DNA of 64,000 nt from Haemophilus parainfluenzae (GTDB lineage Bacteria > Pseudomonadota > Gammaproteobacteria > Enterobacterales > Pasteurellaceae): the NCBI RefSeq assembly GCF_014931415.1, contig NZ_CP063121.1:930001-994000 (forward strand), in the 5' to 3' direction. How positions within the stretch are numbered: the first letter of the stretch is position 1; each line of letters begins with the position of its first letter. This document shows, one piece after another, positions 1 to 6,856 of the stretch. Under the pieces are notes generated by a model. It did no database searches. It saw only the letters and a list, made by a program, of their open reading frames with translations, and was not told the DNA's origin. Both the position numbers and the translations under genes were made by a program.

Positions 1-271
1 CACAGACTAAAACACATTTTTGGCAGAACGTGCATTCGCCCTTGTCAAATTGTATTTCAGGAAAACAGCCATCGCCTTTTACGATAATTTGGGTTTCACA
101 TACCAGTATGCAATCACCGCACCGCGTACATTTATCTGTAAAGTTGTTCTCGTTTATCGACCAAGGTGGACGGATAGCATTAATACCTTGAATTTTCGCG
201 TTTTCAGAATGTAACGATTGTAAAAATTGCCCACGTAATAATTGTCTGCGAGAAGGATTTTCAATCGCCAT
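1..271 (-). CDS. napF: NapF ferredoxin-type protein, 5' part only
   Basis: The minus strand reads from an ATG at 271 through about 90 codons to the window edge without a stop. The translation begins MAIENPSRRQLLRGQF and then shows a four-cysteine cluster CTRCGDCILVCE followed by the beginning of a second, CTFCQKCVLVC. This is the [4Fe-4S] ferredoxin pattern of NapF, a cytoplasmic accessory protein that helps mature the catalytic subunit NapA of periplasmic nitrate reductase. In Haemophilus napF is the first gene of the nap operon, so the rest should lie beyond the left edge. The gene faces away from yggL and has its own upstream region with an FNR-type site. The protein is cut by the window, not visibly broken. 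Another polyferredoxin of the family is the alternative, but the short basic N-terminus and the promoter favour NapF. Confidence 0.85.
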   Translation of the reverse strand, partial: MAIENPSRRQLLRGQFLQSLHSENAKIQGINAIRPPWSINENNFTDKCTRCGDCILVCETQIIVKGDGCFPEIQFDKGECTFCQKCVLVC

Positions 272-334
272 ATTTTTCTTTAAAGTTCGGTATTTTCAAG
301 GGATGCATTATCTAGTGCTAATAAAAAAATAGTA

Positions 335-353
335 ACTACCTAAAAGGAGTAGT
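335..353 (-). promoter_or_regulatory. Candidate NarP site upstream of napF
   Basis: ACTAC-N9-GTAGT forms a dyad. It contains heptamers TACCTAA and AGGAGTA, close to the NarL/NarP heptamer pair TACYYMT/AKRRGTA, but separated by one base rather than the usual two. The centre (344) lies about 44 bases upstream of the -10-derived start near 300, which is where NarP binds at the E. coli nap promoter. The spacing anomaly keeps this tentative. Confidence 0.35.
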
Positions 354-375
354 TTTTAAGAAATATACACTTTTG

Positions 376-389
376 TTGAGATAGATCAA
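376..389 (-). promoter_or_regulatory. FNR site upstream of napF
   Basis: TTGAGATAGATCAA matches the FNR consensus TTGAT-N4-ATCAA at nine of ten fixed positions. Its centre lies about 82 bases upstream of a possible transcription start near 300, placed from a -10-like GATAAT (minus strand, 307-312). Class I FNR sites occur near -61, -71, -82 and -92, so the phase is plausible. Oxygen-limited activation of nap by FNR is established in related bacteria. Confidence 0.6.
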
Positions 390-442
390 TGATATTTTGA
401 AAATATGTTATTAGTGTAAATAAATTGTTAAAATATAAGTGA

Positions 443-475
443 AAATGATTATTAAATAGGGCGGAAGAACCGCCC
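443..475 (-). terminator. Intrinsic terminator of yggL
   Basis: GGGCGG-AAGAA-CCGCCC (459-475) is a perfect six-pair GC stem. Read on the minus strand it is followed by an AT-rich, T-containing run, so it ends the trmB-yggL transcript. Confidence 0.75.
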
Positions 476-493
476 TGAAGTGAGTTTAAAATA

Positions 494-835
494 TTATGCG
501 TTTTGGGTTGGGTAATCCCACCAAATATCGAATAATTCACTGATTTCGATTTGTTGTAATTTATTTTCTTCTAACCATTTTTTCACTAATTGACGATGGC
601 TTTCATCACATTTACCGATTTTCTCTAAGCAAACTAAGCCTTCCCAATGTAAATAGCCGCTACCTTCATAAGCTAAGCCGTTTGGTTGAATCACTTCAGC
701 AATAAAACGATCAACGGTTTCATCGATAGTTTCGATGCTGGTACCTTCAGCAAATTGCCAATTCACTAAAAAGCCTAATTCTTGGAACTCTGCTAAGTGA
801 AGTTTTTTACGTTGACGTTGATTACGAGTTGTCAT
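494..835 (-). CDS. yggL: YggL family (DUF469) protein
   Basis: 113 residues, starting MTTRNQRQRKKLHLAEFQE and ending in an acidic, tryptophan-rich tail (FDIWWDYP). The basic N-terminus, the LGF-V-W-F pattern and the length match the YggL/DUF469 family, small cytoplasmic proteins of Gammaproteobacteria; E. coli YggL has been reported as ribosome associated. It sits 50 bases downstream of trmB on the same strand, the same trmB-yggL order as in E. coli, so the two are probably cotranscribed. No catalytic motif is visible. The family call is solid; the molecular role is not settled from sequence. Confidence 0.88.
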   Translation of the reverse strand: MTTRNQRQRKKLHLAEFQELGFLVNWQFAEGTSIETIDETVDRFIAEVIQPNGLAYEGSGYLHWEGLVCLEKIGKCDESHRQLVKKWLEENKLQQIEISELFDIWWDYPTQNA

Positions 836-885
836 TTCAATGTTCTCCTATGTTAAGGTAATGGGTATCGTCATCATCTCAATGA

Positions 886-1632
886 TTATTTTTTCTTAAA
901 GTATAAATCCCACACACCGTGGCCTAAGCGATGACCGCGCGCCTCAAATTTTGTGAGAGGGCGGAAATCAGGACGTGGAATATAATCTTGTTCGGCAGTA
1001 TTGATTAAGTTTTCATTGGCTGAAAGCACTTCGAGCATTTGTTCCGCATAGTTTTCCCAGTCCGTTGCCATATGAATAAAACCATTTGGTTGTAATTTTT
1101 GCACGACTTGCTCTACAAAGTGCGGTTGAACAATACGGCGTTTATGATGTTTCGCTTTATGCCAAGGGTCAGGGAAGAAAAGTTGTAAGCCGCCCAATTC
1201 GCCGTCTTTTACACAATCACGTAGAATTTCAGTGGCATCATGGCAAATCACGCGAAGGTTTTTCACGCCTTTTTCTACCGCATAAGCAATACAGGCACCT
1301 ACACCTGGTGTGTGTACTTCAATACCAAGATAATTTTTATCAGGATTTGCTTCTGCCATATCCACTAAAGATTTCCCCATTCCGAAGCCAATTTCTAATA
1401 TAACGGGATTTGTATTGCCATAAATCGCGACAAAATCAAAAGGGGCATTTTGATAATCTAATCCAAGATCAGCCCAGTGATCATTCATCATATTTTTTTG
1501 AAAATCACTTAAGCGACCTGTCCGCAACACAAAGCTACGAACTTTACGTTTATAACGACCATCTTCTGTAAATTCAGCCGTTTCAACGGTTTTACGTTTT
1601 TGATCAGCAAAGGTTTTTTGCTCTTCTGTCAT
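886..1632 (-). CDS. trmB: tRNA (guanine-N7-)-methyltransferase TrmB
   Basis: 248 residues. TrmB places the 7-methyl group on G46 in the variable loop of many tRNAs using S-adenosylmethionine. The SAM-binding motif appears as [15 protein letters not shown] around residues 76-90, followed by an acidic strand end (YLGIEVH). The family block [17 protein letters not shown] near residues 150-167 carries the PDPW-K-HHKRR signature that holds the catalytic aspartate, and the C-terminal [15 protein letters not shown] block is also conserved. Length is normal for the family. It is the first gene of the trmB-yggL unit and is divergent from priA, with a 113-base gap holding both promoters. A copy of the uptake word (minus-strand gene, word at about 1117) lies within it. 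Confidence 0.97.
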   Translation of the reverse strand: MTEEQKTFADQKRKTVETAEFTEDGRYKRKVRSFVLRTGRLSDFQKNMMNDHWADLGLDYQNAPFDFVAIYGNTNPVILEIGFGMGKSLVDMAEANPDKNYLGIEVHTPGVGACIAYAVEKGVKNLRVICHDATEILRDCVKDGELGGLQLFFPDPWHKAKHHKRRIVQPHFVEQVVQKLQPNGFIHMATDWENYAEQMLEVLSANENLINTAEQDYIPRPDFRPLTKFEARGHRLGHGVWDLYFKKK

Positions 1633-1745
1633 GGTTTTTATTCGCTCAATTAAAATTGGCGGCGATTATACACTAAAAGGCAAGGTTGTGGGATTTTTCC
1701 ACCTAATTCCCGTATAATAGCGAAAATTTTTAATTGTTTTTTGTT

Positions 1746-3935
1746 ATGAATATTGTCCGAGTTGCATTAGCCGTACCGCTCCCCCGATTTTTTGATTATC
1801 TCTATTCACCTGACTTGACACCAATCGTTGGTGGACGAGTGTTGGTGCCTTTTGGTTCGCAAAAACGAGTCGGGATCGTGGTGGATTTGCCGGCTTCTTC
1901 GGATGTAGCAAAAGAGAAGTTAAAACCAATTATTGATGTGCTTGATGCTGACTCACTTTTTAATTCCATAACGTGGGATTGGTTAGCTTGGTCGGCTAAT
2001 TATTATCGCGCTGCCTTAGGCGATGTGTTGTTTCAAGCGTTGCCAGTCAAACTCCGCAATGGTGAAAGTGCGGTTAAAAATGACCGCACTTTTTGGCGTA
2101 TTACGGAACTTGGAAAACAAGCATTAGAATCAGGCGAGCTAAAACGCGCTAAAAAACAAATTGAAGCCTTAAATTTATTGCTAATGCAAGATTTAGAAAA
2201 AGGTAACAATGAAATCAGTTTGGCAATTTGGTCAGCGCTTAAAGGCAAAGATTATGTAGAAGAGATTATTGTGCCTAGTGAACAAAAAAGTTGGCAACAA
2301 GCTCTTGGGGATAATCCTTTAGTTAATCTTGATAACCGATTGATCTTAAACAAGCAACAAGCCCTTGCATTTAGTCAGTTGCTTTTCCAAGAAGGCTTTA
2401 ATGTGTGGTTGTTAGAGGGCGTGACCGGTTCGGGTAAGACTGAAATCTATCTGCAATATATTGAAGAAATCTTAAAGAAAGGCAAACAGGTTTTAGTGCT
2501 TGTTCCTGAAATTGGGCTTACCCCTCAGACAGTGAGACGGTTCAAAGCTCGCTTTAATGTGGAAATTGATGTATTGCATTCCAACTTGAACGATACTCAG
2601 CGCTTAAATGTTTGGGAGCGAGCAAGAACCGGGCAGAGTGCAATCGTGATAGGGACGAGATCAGCGCTCTTCACCCAGTTTTCAGATCTCGGCTTAATCA
2701 TTTTAGATGAAGAGCATGACGGCTCGTTTAAACAGCAAGATGGTTGGCGTTATCATGCAAGAGATTTAGGCATTGTTTTAGCGCAAAAGCTCAATATCCC
2801 TATCTTATTAGGTTCTGCCACACCAAGTTTGGAAAGTGTGAATAACGTACAAAATGGTAAATATCATCATTTGGTCTTATCAAAAAGAGCCGGAAATTCG
2901 ACCGCACTTCGCCAGTTTGTGATTGATTTAAAACATCAACGAATTCAAAACGGATTATCCGAACCTCTATTGCAACGTATGCAAGAACACTTAGAAAAAG
3001 GCAACCAAGTATTTTTGTTCCTTAATCGACGTGGATTCGCTCCCGTGTTGTTATGCCATGAATGTGGTTGGATTGATGAATGTCATCATTGCGAAAAACC
3101 TTATACTTATCACCAACATCAGCGCGTTTTACGCTGCCATCATTGTGGTGCTCAAAAAACAGTGCCGATGCAGTGTGGCCATTGCGGTTCAACGCATTTA
3201 GTGACCACGGGATTAGGTACAGAGCAGCTAGAAGAAACCTTAAAAGCACGTTTTCCTCAATATAATATTGCTCGTATCGATCGTGATAGCACTGCGCGAA
3301 AAGGTAAGCTTGAAGGTTATTTAGAGGATATTCAGCAAGGTAAAAGTCAGATTTTAATTGGCACACAAATGTTAGCCAAAGGACACCATTTCCCGAATGT
3401 CACTTTGGTTGCTTTAGTGAATGTGGATAATGCCTTGTTTTCCCTTGATTTCAGAGCCGAAGAACGTTTGGCGCAGCTTTATGTGCAAGTTGCGGGGCGC
3501 TCAGGCAGAGCCGAAAAACAGGGCGAAGTGGTTTTGCAGACACATTATCCGGATCATCCGTTATTAACCACCTTGCTTGAAAAGGGCTATCAAGCCTTTG
3601 CAGAAGAAACCTTGAAGCTACGTCATAATATGGGCTTGCCTCCATTTAGTTTCCAAGCCTTGTTTAAAACTCAATGTCGTCATTCTGAAGAGGCGGAAAA
3701 TGCATTGTCGCAATTGGCGTCTTTCTTCTATGAGCAAAAAATTGAAGGCTTGCAAGTGTTGGGACCAATTCCTGCACCGTTCAGCAAAAAAGCGGGACAG
3801 TATCGTTGGCAGTTACTATTACAACACGCCTCTCGAAAACAATTACAGGCTGCATTGAGTCGATATTCCCCAGAGTTGATAAAGTCTTCTCAAGTGCGGT
3901 TGATTTTAGACGTGGATCCTTTGGATTTGAGTTAG
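1746..3935 (+). CDS. priA: Primosomal replication restart helicase PriA
   Basis: 729 residues from the ATG at 1746 (MNIVRVALAVPLPRFFDYLY). An upstream in-frame TTG at 1734 adds four codons but has no better ribosome site. PriA recognises stalled or repaired replication forks, loads the primosome with PriB and DnaT and is a 3'-to-5' DNA helicase. The N-terminal 3'BD domain is followed by Walker A GVTGSGKT (about residues 226-233), a DEEH box in ILDEEHDGSFKQ, the zinc-binding array CHECGWIDECHHC...CHHCG...CGHCG, and helicase motifs through VAGRSGRAEKQGEVVLQT. TATAAT at 1713-1718 is a good -10. Odd: codons near residue 110 contain an inverted pair of uptake words, annotated separately. Confidence 0.97.
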   Translation: MNIVRVALAVPLPRFFDYLYSPDLTPIVGGRVLVPFGSQKRVGIVVDLPASSDVAKEKLKPIIDVLDADSLFNSITWDWLAWSANYYRAALGDVLFQALPVKLRNGESAVKNDRTFWRITELGKQALESGELKRAKKQIEALNLLLMQDLEKGNNEISLAIWSALKGKDYVEEIIVPSEQKSWQQALGDNPLVNLDNRLILNKQQALAFSQLLFQEGFNVWLLEGVTGSGKTEIYLQYIEEILKKGKQVLVLVPEIGLTPQTVRRFKARFNVEIDVLHSNLNDTQRLNVWERARTGQSAIVIGTRSALFTQFSDLGLIILDEEHDGSFKQQDGWRYHARDLGIVLAQKLNIPILLGSATPSLESVNNVQNGKYHHLVLSKRAGNSTALRQFVIDLKHQRIQNGLSEPLLQRMQEHLEKGNQVFLFLNRRGFAPVLLCHECGWIDECHHCEKPYTYHQHQRVLRCHHCGAQKTVPMQCGHCGSTHLVTTGLGTEQLEETLKARFPQYNIARIDRDSTARKGKLEGYLEDIQQGKSQILIGTQMLAKGHHFPNVTLVALVNVDNALFSLDFRAEERLAQLYVQVAGRSGRAEKQGEVVLQTHYPDHPLLTTLLEKGYQAFAEETLKLRHNMGLPPFSFQALFKTQCRHSEEAENALSQLASFFYEQKIEGLQVLGPIPAPFSKKAGQYRWQLLLQHASRKQLQAALSRYSPELIKSSQVRLILDVDPLDLS
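2065..2094. repeat. Inverted uptake-word pair inside priA
   Basis: AAGTGCGGT (2066-2074) and ACCGCACTT (2083-2091) form a stem of at least nine pairs with an eight-base loop, followed by a T run. The word from 2065 to about 2093 is the same as the one in the hairpin after ftsN (4892-4920). Here it is in frame and encodes ESAVKNDRTF, in the N-terminal part of PriA before the helicase core. Confidence 0.85.
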
Positions 3936-4028
3936 CAAAAATTCCCTAGAAAAATGCACAGTTTTTCAGTAGAATTAAGCGTTTTTTATACTCTAAGTTT
4001 AATTTATCGAATATTTTAGGATTTTATC

Positions 4029-4880
4029 GTGGCTCATCGAGATTTTGCCGGTCGAAGCGGCTCAAAAAATAATAAAAAGAAAGCAAAGAAACGTTTTAAT
4101 CGTAATACTTTAATTGGTCTTGCGTTGGTAGCAGTATTAGGTTTTGGTTTAGGGCTTTACTTCTTAAAAAGTAAAACACCTGAACCTGTCGTGACAACAA
4201 CGGTTCAACCAGAAAAACCGCAACCAAAAAGTGTGTTGCCGAATCGTCCAGAAGAAGTATGGCACTATATTAAAGAATTAGAAACCCGTACGGTGCCGGT
4301 GGATAATAATCCTTCTTCTGTTGAAAAAAATATGCGTTTGACGGAAGAACAGCGTCAAGTGCTTATTCAAATGGAAAAAGAGCAAAAGGCGGCAGAAGAA
4401 GCGAAAAAATTAGAAGCTCAGCGTAAAGAGCAAGAAGCGGCAAATGCAGAAAAAGCCGCCGCTCAAGCACAACAAGCTCAATCAGCACAGACAGCTCAAA
4501 CTCAGCCAGCTCAGCAAACAGCAAAACCAGAAGCGAAAAAGCCTGAATCAGTTAAAAAGCCTGAACCACCAAAAAAAGCGGAAGTAGTAAAAGCTGAACC
4601 GGTAAAAACAGAGCAACCGAAAAAAGCAGAACCAAAACCTGCTGAACAGCAAGTACAGGCTGGTGGTAAAAAATTTGGTTTACAATGTGGTGCATTTAAA
4701 AATCGTGCACAAGCAGAAAGCTTACAAGGTCGCCTTGCGATGGCGGGTGTGAATGCACAAATTGCGACAAGTGAAGAATGGAACCGCGTACGCGTGGGAC
4801 CATTTGGTAGTCGAGATGCCGCAGCTGCTGCACAAGATAAAGCAAAATCTGTGGCAAGCTGTGTGGTGATTGGAATGTAA
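4029..4880 (+). CDS. ftsN: Cell division protein FtsN
   Basis: 283 residues from a GTG start (4029), chosen because the MAHRDFAGRSGS-KKKAKKRF opening is typical of FtsN. FtsN is a bitopic inner-membrane protein that arrives late at the division septum and triggers septal peptidoglycan synthesis by FtsWI. Visible parts are a short basic cytoplasmic tail, one membrane segment (about residues 28-47, LIGLALVAVLGFGLGLYFL), a long low-complexity periplasmic linker rich in A, K, P, Q and E (about 55-210), and a C-terminal SPOR domain (about 215-283, KKFGLQCGAFKNRAQAE...VGPFGSR) that binds denuded glycan strands. Two cysteines (LQCGAF and ASCVVIG) match the disulfide pair of E. coli FtsN. A hairpin terminator follows directly. 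Confidence 0.95.
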   Translation: MAHRDFAGRSGSKNNKKKAKKRFNRNTLIGLALVAVLGFGLGLYFLKSKTPEPVVTTTVQPEKPQPKSVLPNRPEEVWHYIKELETRTVPVDNNPSSVEKNMRLTEEQRQVLIQMEKEQKAAEEAKKLEAQRKEQEAANAEKAAAQAQQAQSAQTAQTQPAQQTAKPEAKKPESVKKPEPPKKAEVVKAEPVKTEQPKKAEPKPAEQQVQAGGKKFGLQCGAFKNRAQAESLQGRLAMAGVNAQIATSEEWNRVRVGPFGSRDAAAAAQDKAKSVASCVVIGM

Positions 4881-4890
4881 TTAAGACTTT

Positions 4891-4925
4891 AAAAGTGCGG
4901 TTAAAAATGACCGCACTTTTTTTAT
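4891..4925 (+). terminator. Terminator of ftsN made of paired uptake words
   Basis: AAAAGTGCGGT (4891-4901) pairs with ACCGCACTTTT (4910-4920) over an eight-base loop and is followed by a run of T. It is both an intrinsic terminator and two uptake words in opposite orientation. Confidence 0.9.
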
Positions 4926-4956
4926 ATATTTCACTTGCCAAAAAACAAAAAAACAA

Positions 4957-4980
4957 TAAAATGAACGTTCATTCATTTTA
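4957..4980 (+). promoter_or_regulatory. Palindromic operator upstream of acrR
   Basis: The core ATGAACGTTCAT (4961-4972) is a perfect 12-bp palindrome, extended to AATGAACGTTCATT, about 65 bases before the acrR start. Palindromes of this type are typical TetR-family operators, and the neighbouring gene encodes such a regulator, so autorepression together with control of acrAB is likely. It is an inference from position and symmetry. Confidence 0.6.
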
Positions 4981-5037
4981 AGTATTCATCTTAAATGACC
5001 TTTCTCATATATAACCCTAAGAATTTAATTTTTTATT

Positions 5038-5616
5038 ATGCGACAAGTAAAAGCCTCTAAAACGAAGCTTGATGTCAGCGAGCAGATCTTTGATGCAACA
5101 GATCGTCTTATGGCAAAAGAAGGATTACATCATCTTTCTATGCATAAGTTAGCCAAGGAAGCAGGCATCGCAGCTGGCACGATTTACCTTTATTTTAAGA
5201 GTAAAGACGAGTTATTAGCACAATTTGCTCGTCGAGTGTTCAATAAGTTTGTTGTGGCGATTGAAGAAGGTTTTGATGAAAACCAATCTTTTTTCGAGCA
5301 ATACAGAAAAATGTGGTGTAATATTTGGCATTTTCTGCAAGAAAATCCAACGATTCTGTTAAACATGAATCAATATCGATCTTTGCCAGAGTTTATTGAA
5401 ACCTGCAAAGAAATGGAGCATTCGTGTTGGGATCAGTTTTGTATAAAGGGACAAGCAGCAAATGTGTTAGCTGATTTAGATCCTCATCTGTTATTTTTGC
5501 TGAGTCTTAAAACCGCAATGGTTTTAGCCTCAGATATCAAATATCTCGGTACGGTAGTAACCGATGCGATGTTAGAATCTGTCATTGAACGCTCTTGGCG
5601 TGCAATTCAGAAGTAG
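5038..5616 (+). CDS. acrR: TetR/AcrR family transcriptional repressor
   Basis: 192 residues. The N-terminal helix-turn-helix (about residues 15-60) reads SEQIFDATDRLMAKEGLHH...KLAKEAGIAAGTIYLYFKSKDELL, the standard TetR DNA-binding signature. The C-terminal two thirds is helical and divergent, as expected for a ligand pocket. It is the first gene of a unit with acrA (30 bases downstream) and acrB, so it most likely represses its own operon and is released by efflux substrates; Haemophilus has the same acrR-acrA-acrB order in one operon, unlike the divergent arrangement in E. coli. The palindrome at 4957-4980 is the probable operator. The ligand cannot be read from sequence. Confidence 0.88.
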   Translation: MRQVKASKTKLDVSEQIFDATDRLMAKEGLHHLSMHKLAKEAGIAAGTIYLYFKSKDELLAQFARRVFNKFVVAIEEGFDENQSFFEQYRKMWCNIWHFLQENPTILLNMNQYRSLPEFIETCKEMEHSCWDQFCIKGQAANVLADLDPHLLFLLSLKTAMVLASDIKYLGTVVTDAMLESVIERSWRAIQK

Positions 5617-5646
5617 TCATTTTATTGTCTTAATGGAGTTTTCCAA

Positions 5647-6843
5647 ATGAGTATAACTCAAACTAATAGACCAAAGCGCTCACACGTTTTCTTTTTGAAA
5701 TTAGCGTTAGGCGTATTTGTGTTAATTTTTGCTGCAATGATTTTTCTTAATCATATGAAAGCAAAAGGTATTGCTGATTTCTTAGCAAATAAACCTGAAA
5801 CAGCTTCTCCTGTTACCGCAATGACAGTTAAGGCTTCAGAATGGACGCCGATCATTGAAACAACAGGTCTTGTTCGTCCAAATCAAGGGGCGATGTTAAG
5901 TGCACAAAGCGCTGGAACCGTGTCTAAAGTGCTCGTGCAAAATGGCCAAAGCGTGAAAAAGGGTGATTTGTTAGTTGAGTTAGATAGTTCCGTTGAGCGT
6001 GCAAGCTTACAAGCGGCTCAAGCTCAAGTGGTGTCATTACGTCAAACTTATCAACGTTATGCAAACCTTGCTGGCAGCGGTGCCGTTTCTCGTCAAGAAT
6101 TAGATAACGCAAAATCAGCTTATGAAGCACAAGCGGCAAATATTGAGTCATTAAAAGCAACCATTGAGCGTCGCCAAATCGTCGCGCCATTTGATGGTAA
6201 AGCCGGTATCGTGAAAGTGAATGTTGGTCAATACGTTTCAAACGGTACTGAAATTGTGCGTGTTGAAGATCGTTCTTCTATGAAAGTGGATTTTGCGATT
6301 GCGCAAAACCTATTAGATAAATTGCATATTGGTCAAAAAGTAACGGCTACGGCAGATGCGCGTAAAGGTGAAACCTTTGCAGCAAAAGTTACTGCCATTG
6401 AGCCGGCAATTAATTCTTCAACCGGTTTAGTGGATGTTCAAGCAACATTTGAACCAGAAGATGGGGCAAAATTATTGTCCGGTATGTTTACTCGCTTACA
6501 TGTGGCTTTGCCAACAGAACATAATCAAATTGTGGTGCCACAAGTGGCGGTGAGTTACAACATGTATGGCGAATCGCTTTATATTTTGACCGCACTTTCT
6601 GATGAAGATATTGAGAAATTAGGCGGCGCAGAGAAAGCGGCGAATATGTACCGTGCAAAATCAATCACCGTGTTTACAAAAGATCGTCAAGGCATTTATG
6701 CACAATTAAAAGGCGATGAAGTCAAAGTTGGCGATAAAATTGTGACTGGTGGTCAGCAAAACTTAAGTAATGGTGCATTGGTTTCTGTTGCAGATAAAGC
6801 GGGCGTGGGTACAGAACAACCTGCAAATAAAACGAATCTTTAA
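5647..6843 (+). CDS. acrA: RND efflux periplasmic adaptor subunit AcrA
   Basis: 398 residues. This membrane fusion protein bridges the inner-membrane pump and the outer-membrane channel. It has one N-terminal membrane anchor (about residues 17-38, KLALGVFVLIFAAMIFLNHM) and no lipobox, so it is anchored by a transmembrane segment rather than by lipid. The HlyD/MFP pattern follows: a lipoyl half (GTVSKVLVQNGQSVKKGDLLVELD), a coiled-coil hairpin (about 110-165), the second lipoyl half (RRQIVAPFDGKAGIVKVNVGQYV) and beta-barrel segments. It lies between acrR and acrB, 13 bases before acrB, and is clearly cotranscribed. No outer-membrane TolC partner is encoded in this window, so it must come from elsewhere. 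Confidence 0.93.
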   Translation: MSITQTNRPKRSHVFFLKLALGVFVLIFAAMIFLNHMKAKGIADFLANKPETASPVTAMTVKASEWTPIIETTGLVRPNQGAMLSAQSAGTVSKVLVQNGQSVKKGDLLVELDSSVERASLQAAQAQVVSLRQTYQRYANLAGSGAVSRQELDNAKSAYEAQAANIESLKATIERRQIVAPFDGKAGIVKVNVGQYVSNGTEIVRVEDRSSMKVDFAIAQNLLDKLHIGQKVTATADARKGETFAAKVTAIEPAINSSTGLVDVQATFEPEDGAKLLSGMFTRLHVALPTEHNQIVVPQVAVSYNMYGESLYILTALSDEDIEKLGGAEKAANMYRAKSITVFTKDRQGIYAQLKGDEVKVGDKIVTGGQQNLSNGALVSVADKAGVGTEQPANKTNL

Positions 6844-6856
6844 TTAGGAAAAGCGA

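Noticed and set aside
20..214. A 64-residue plus-strand reading frame at the left edge
   Set aside because: The minus strand carries NapF with two ferredoxin-type cysteine clusters over the same bases; the plus frame is its shadow.
1734..1745. TTG start adding four residues to PriA
   Set aside because: The ATG at 1746 begins the conserved N-terminus and is the more common start; TTG has no better ribosome site.
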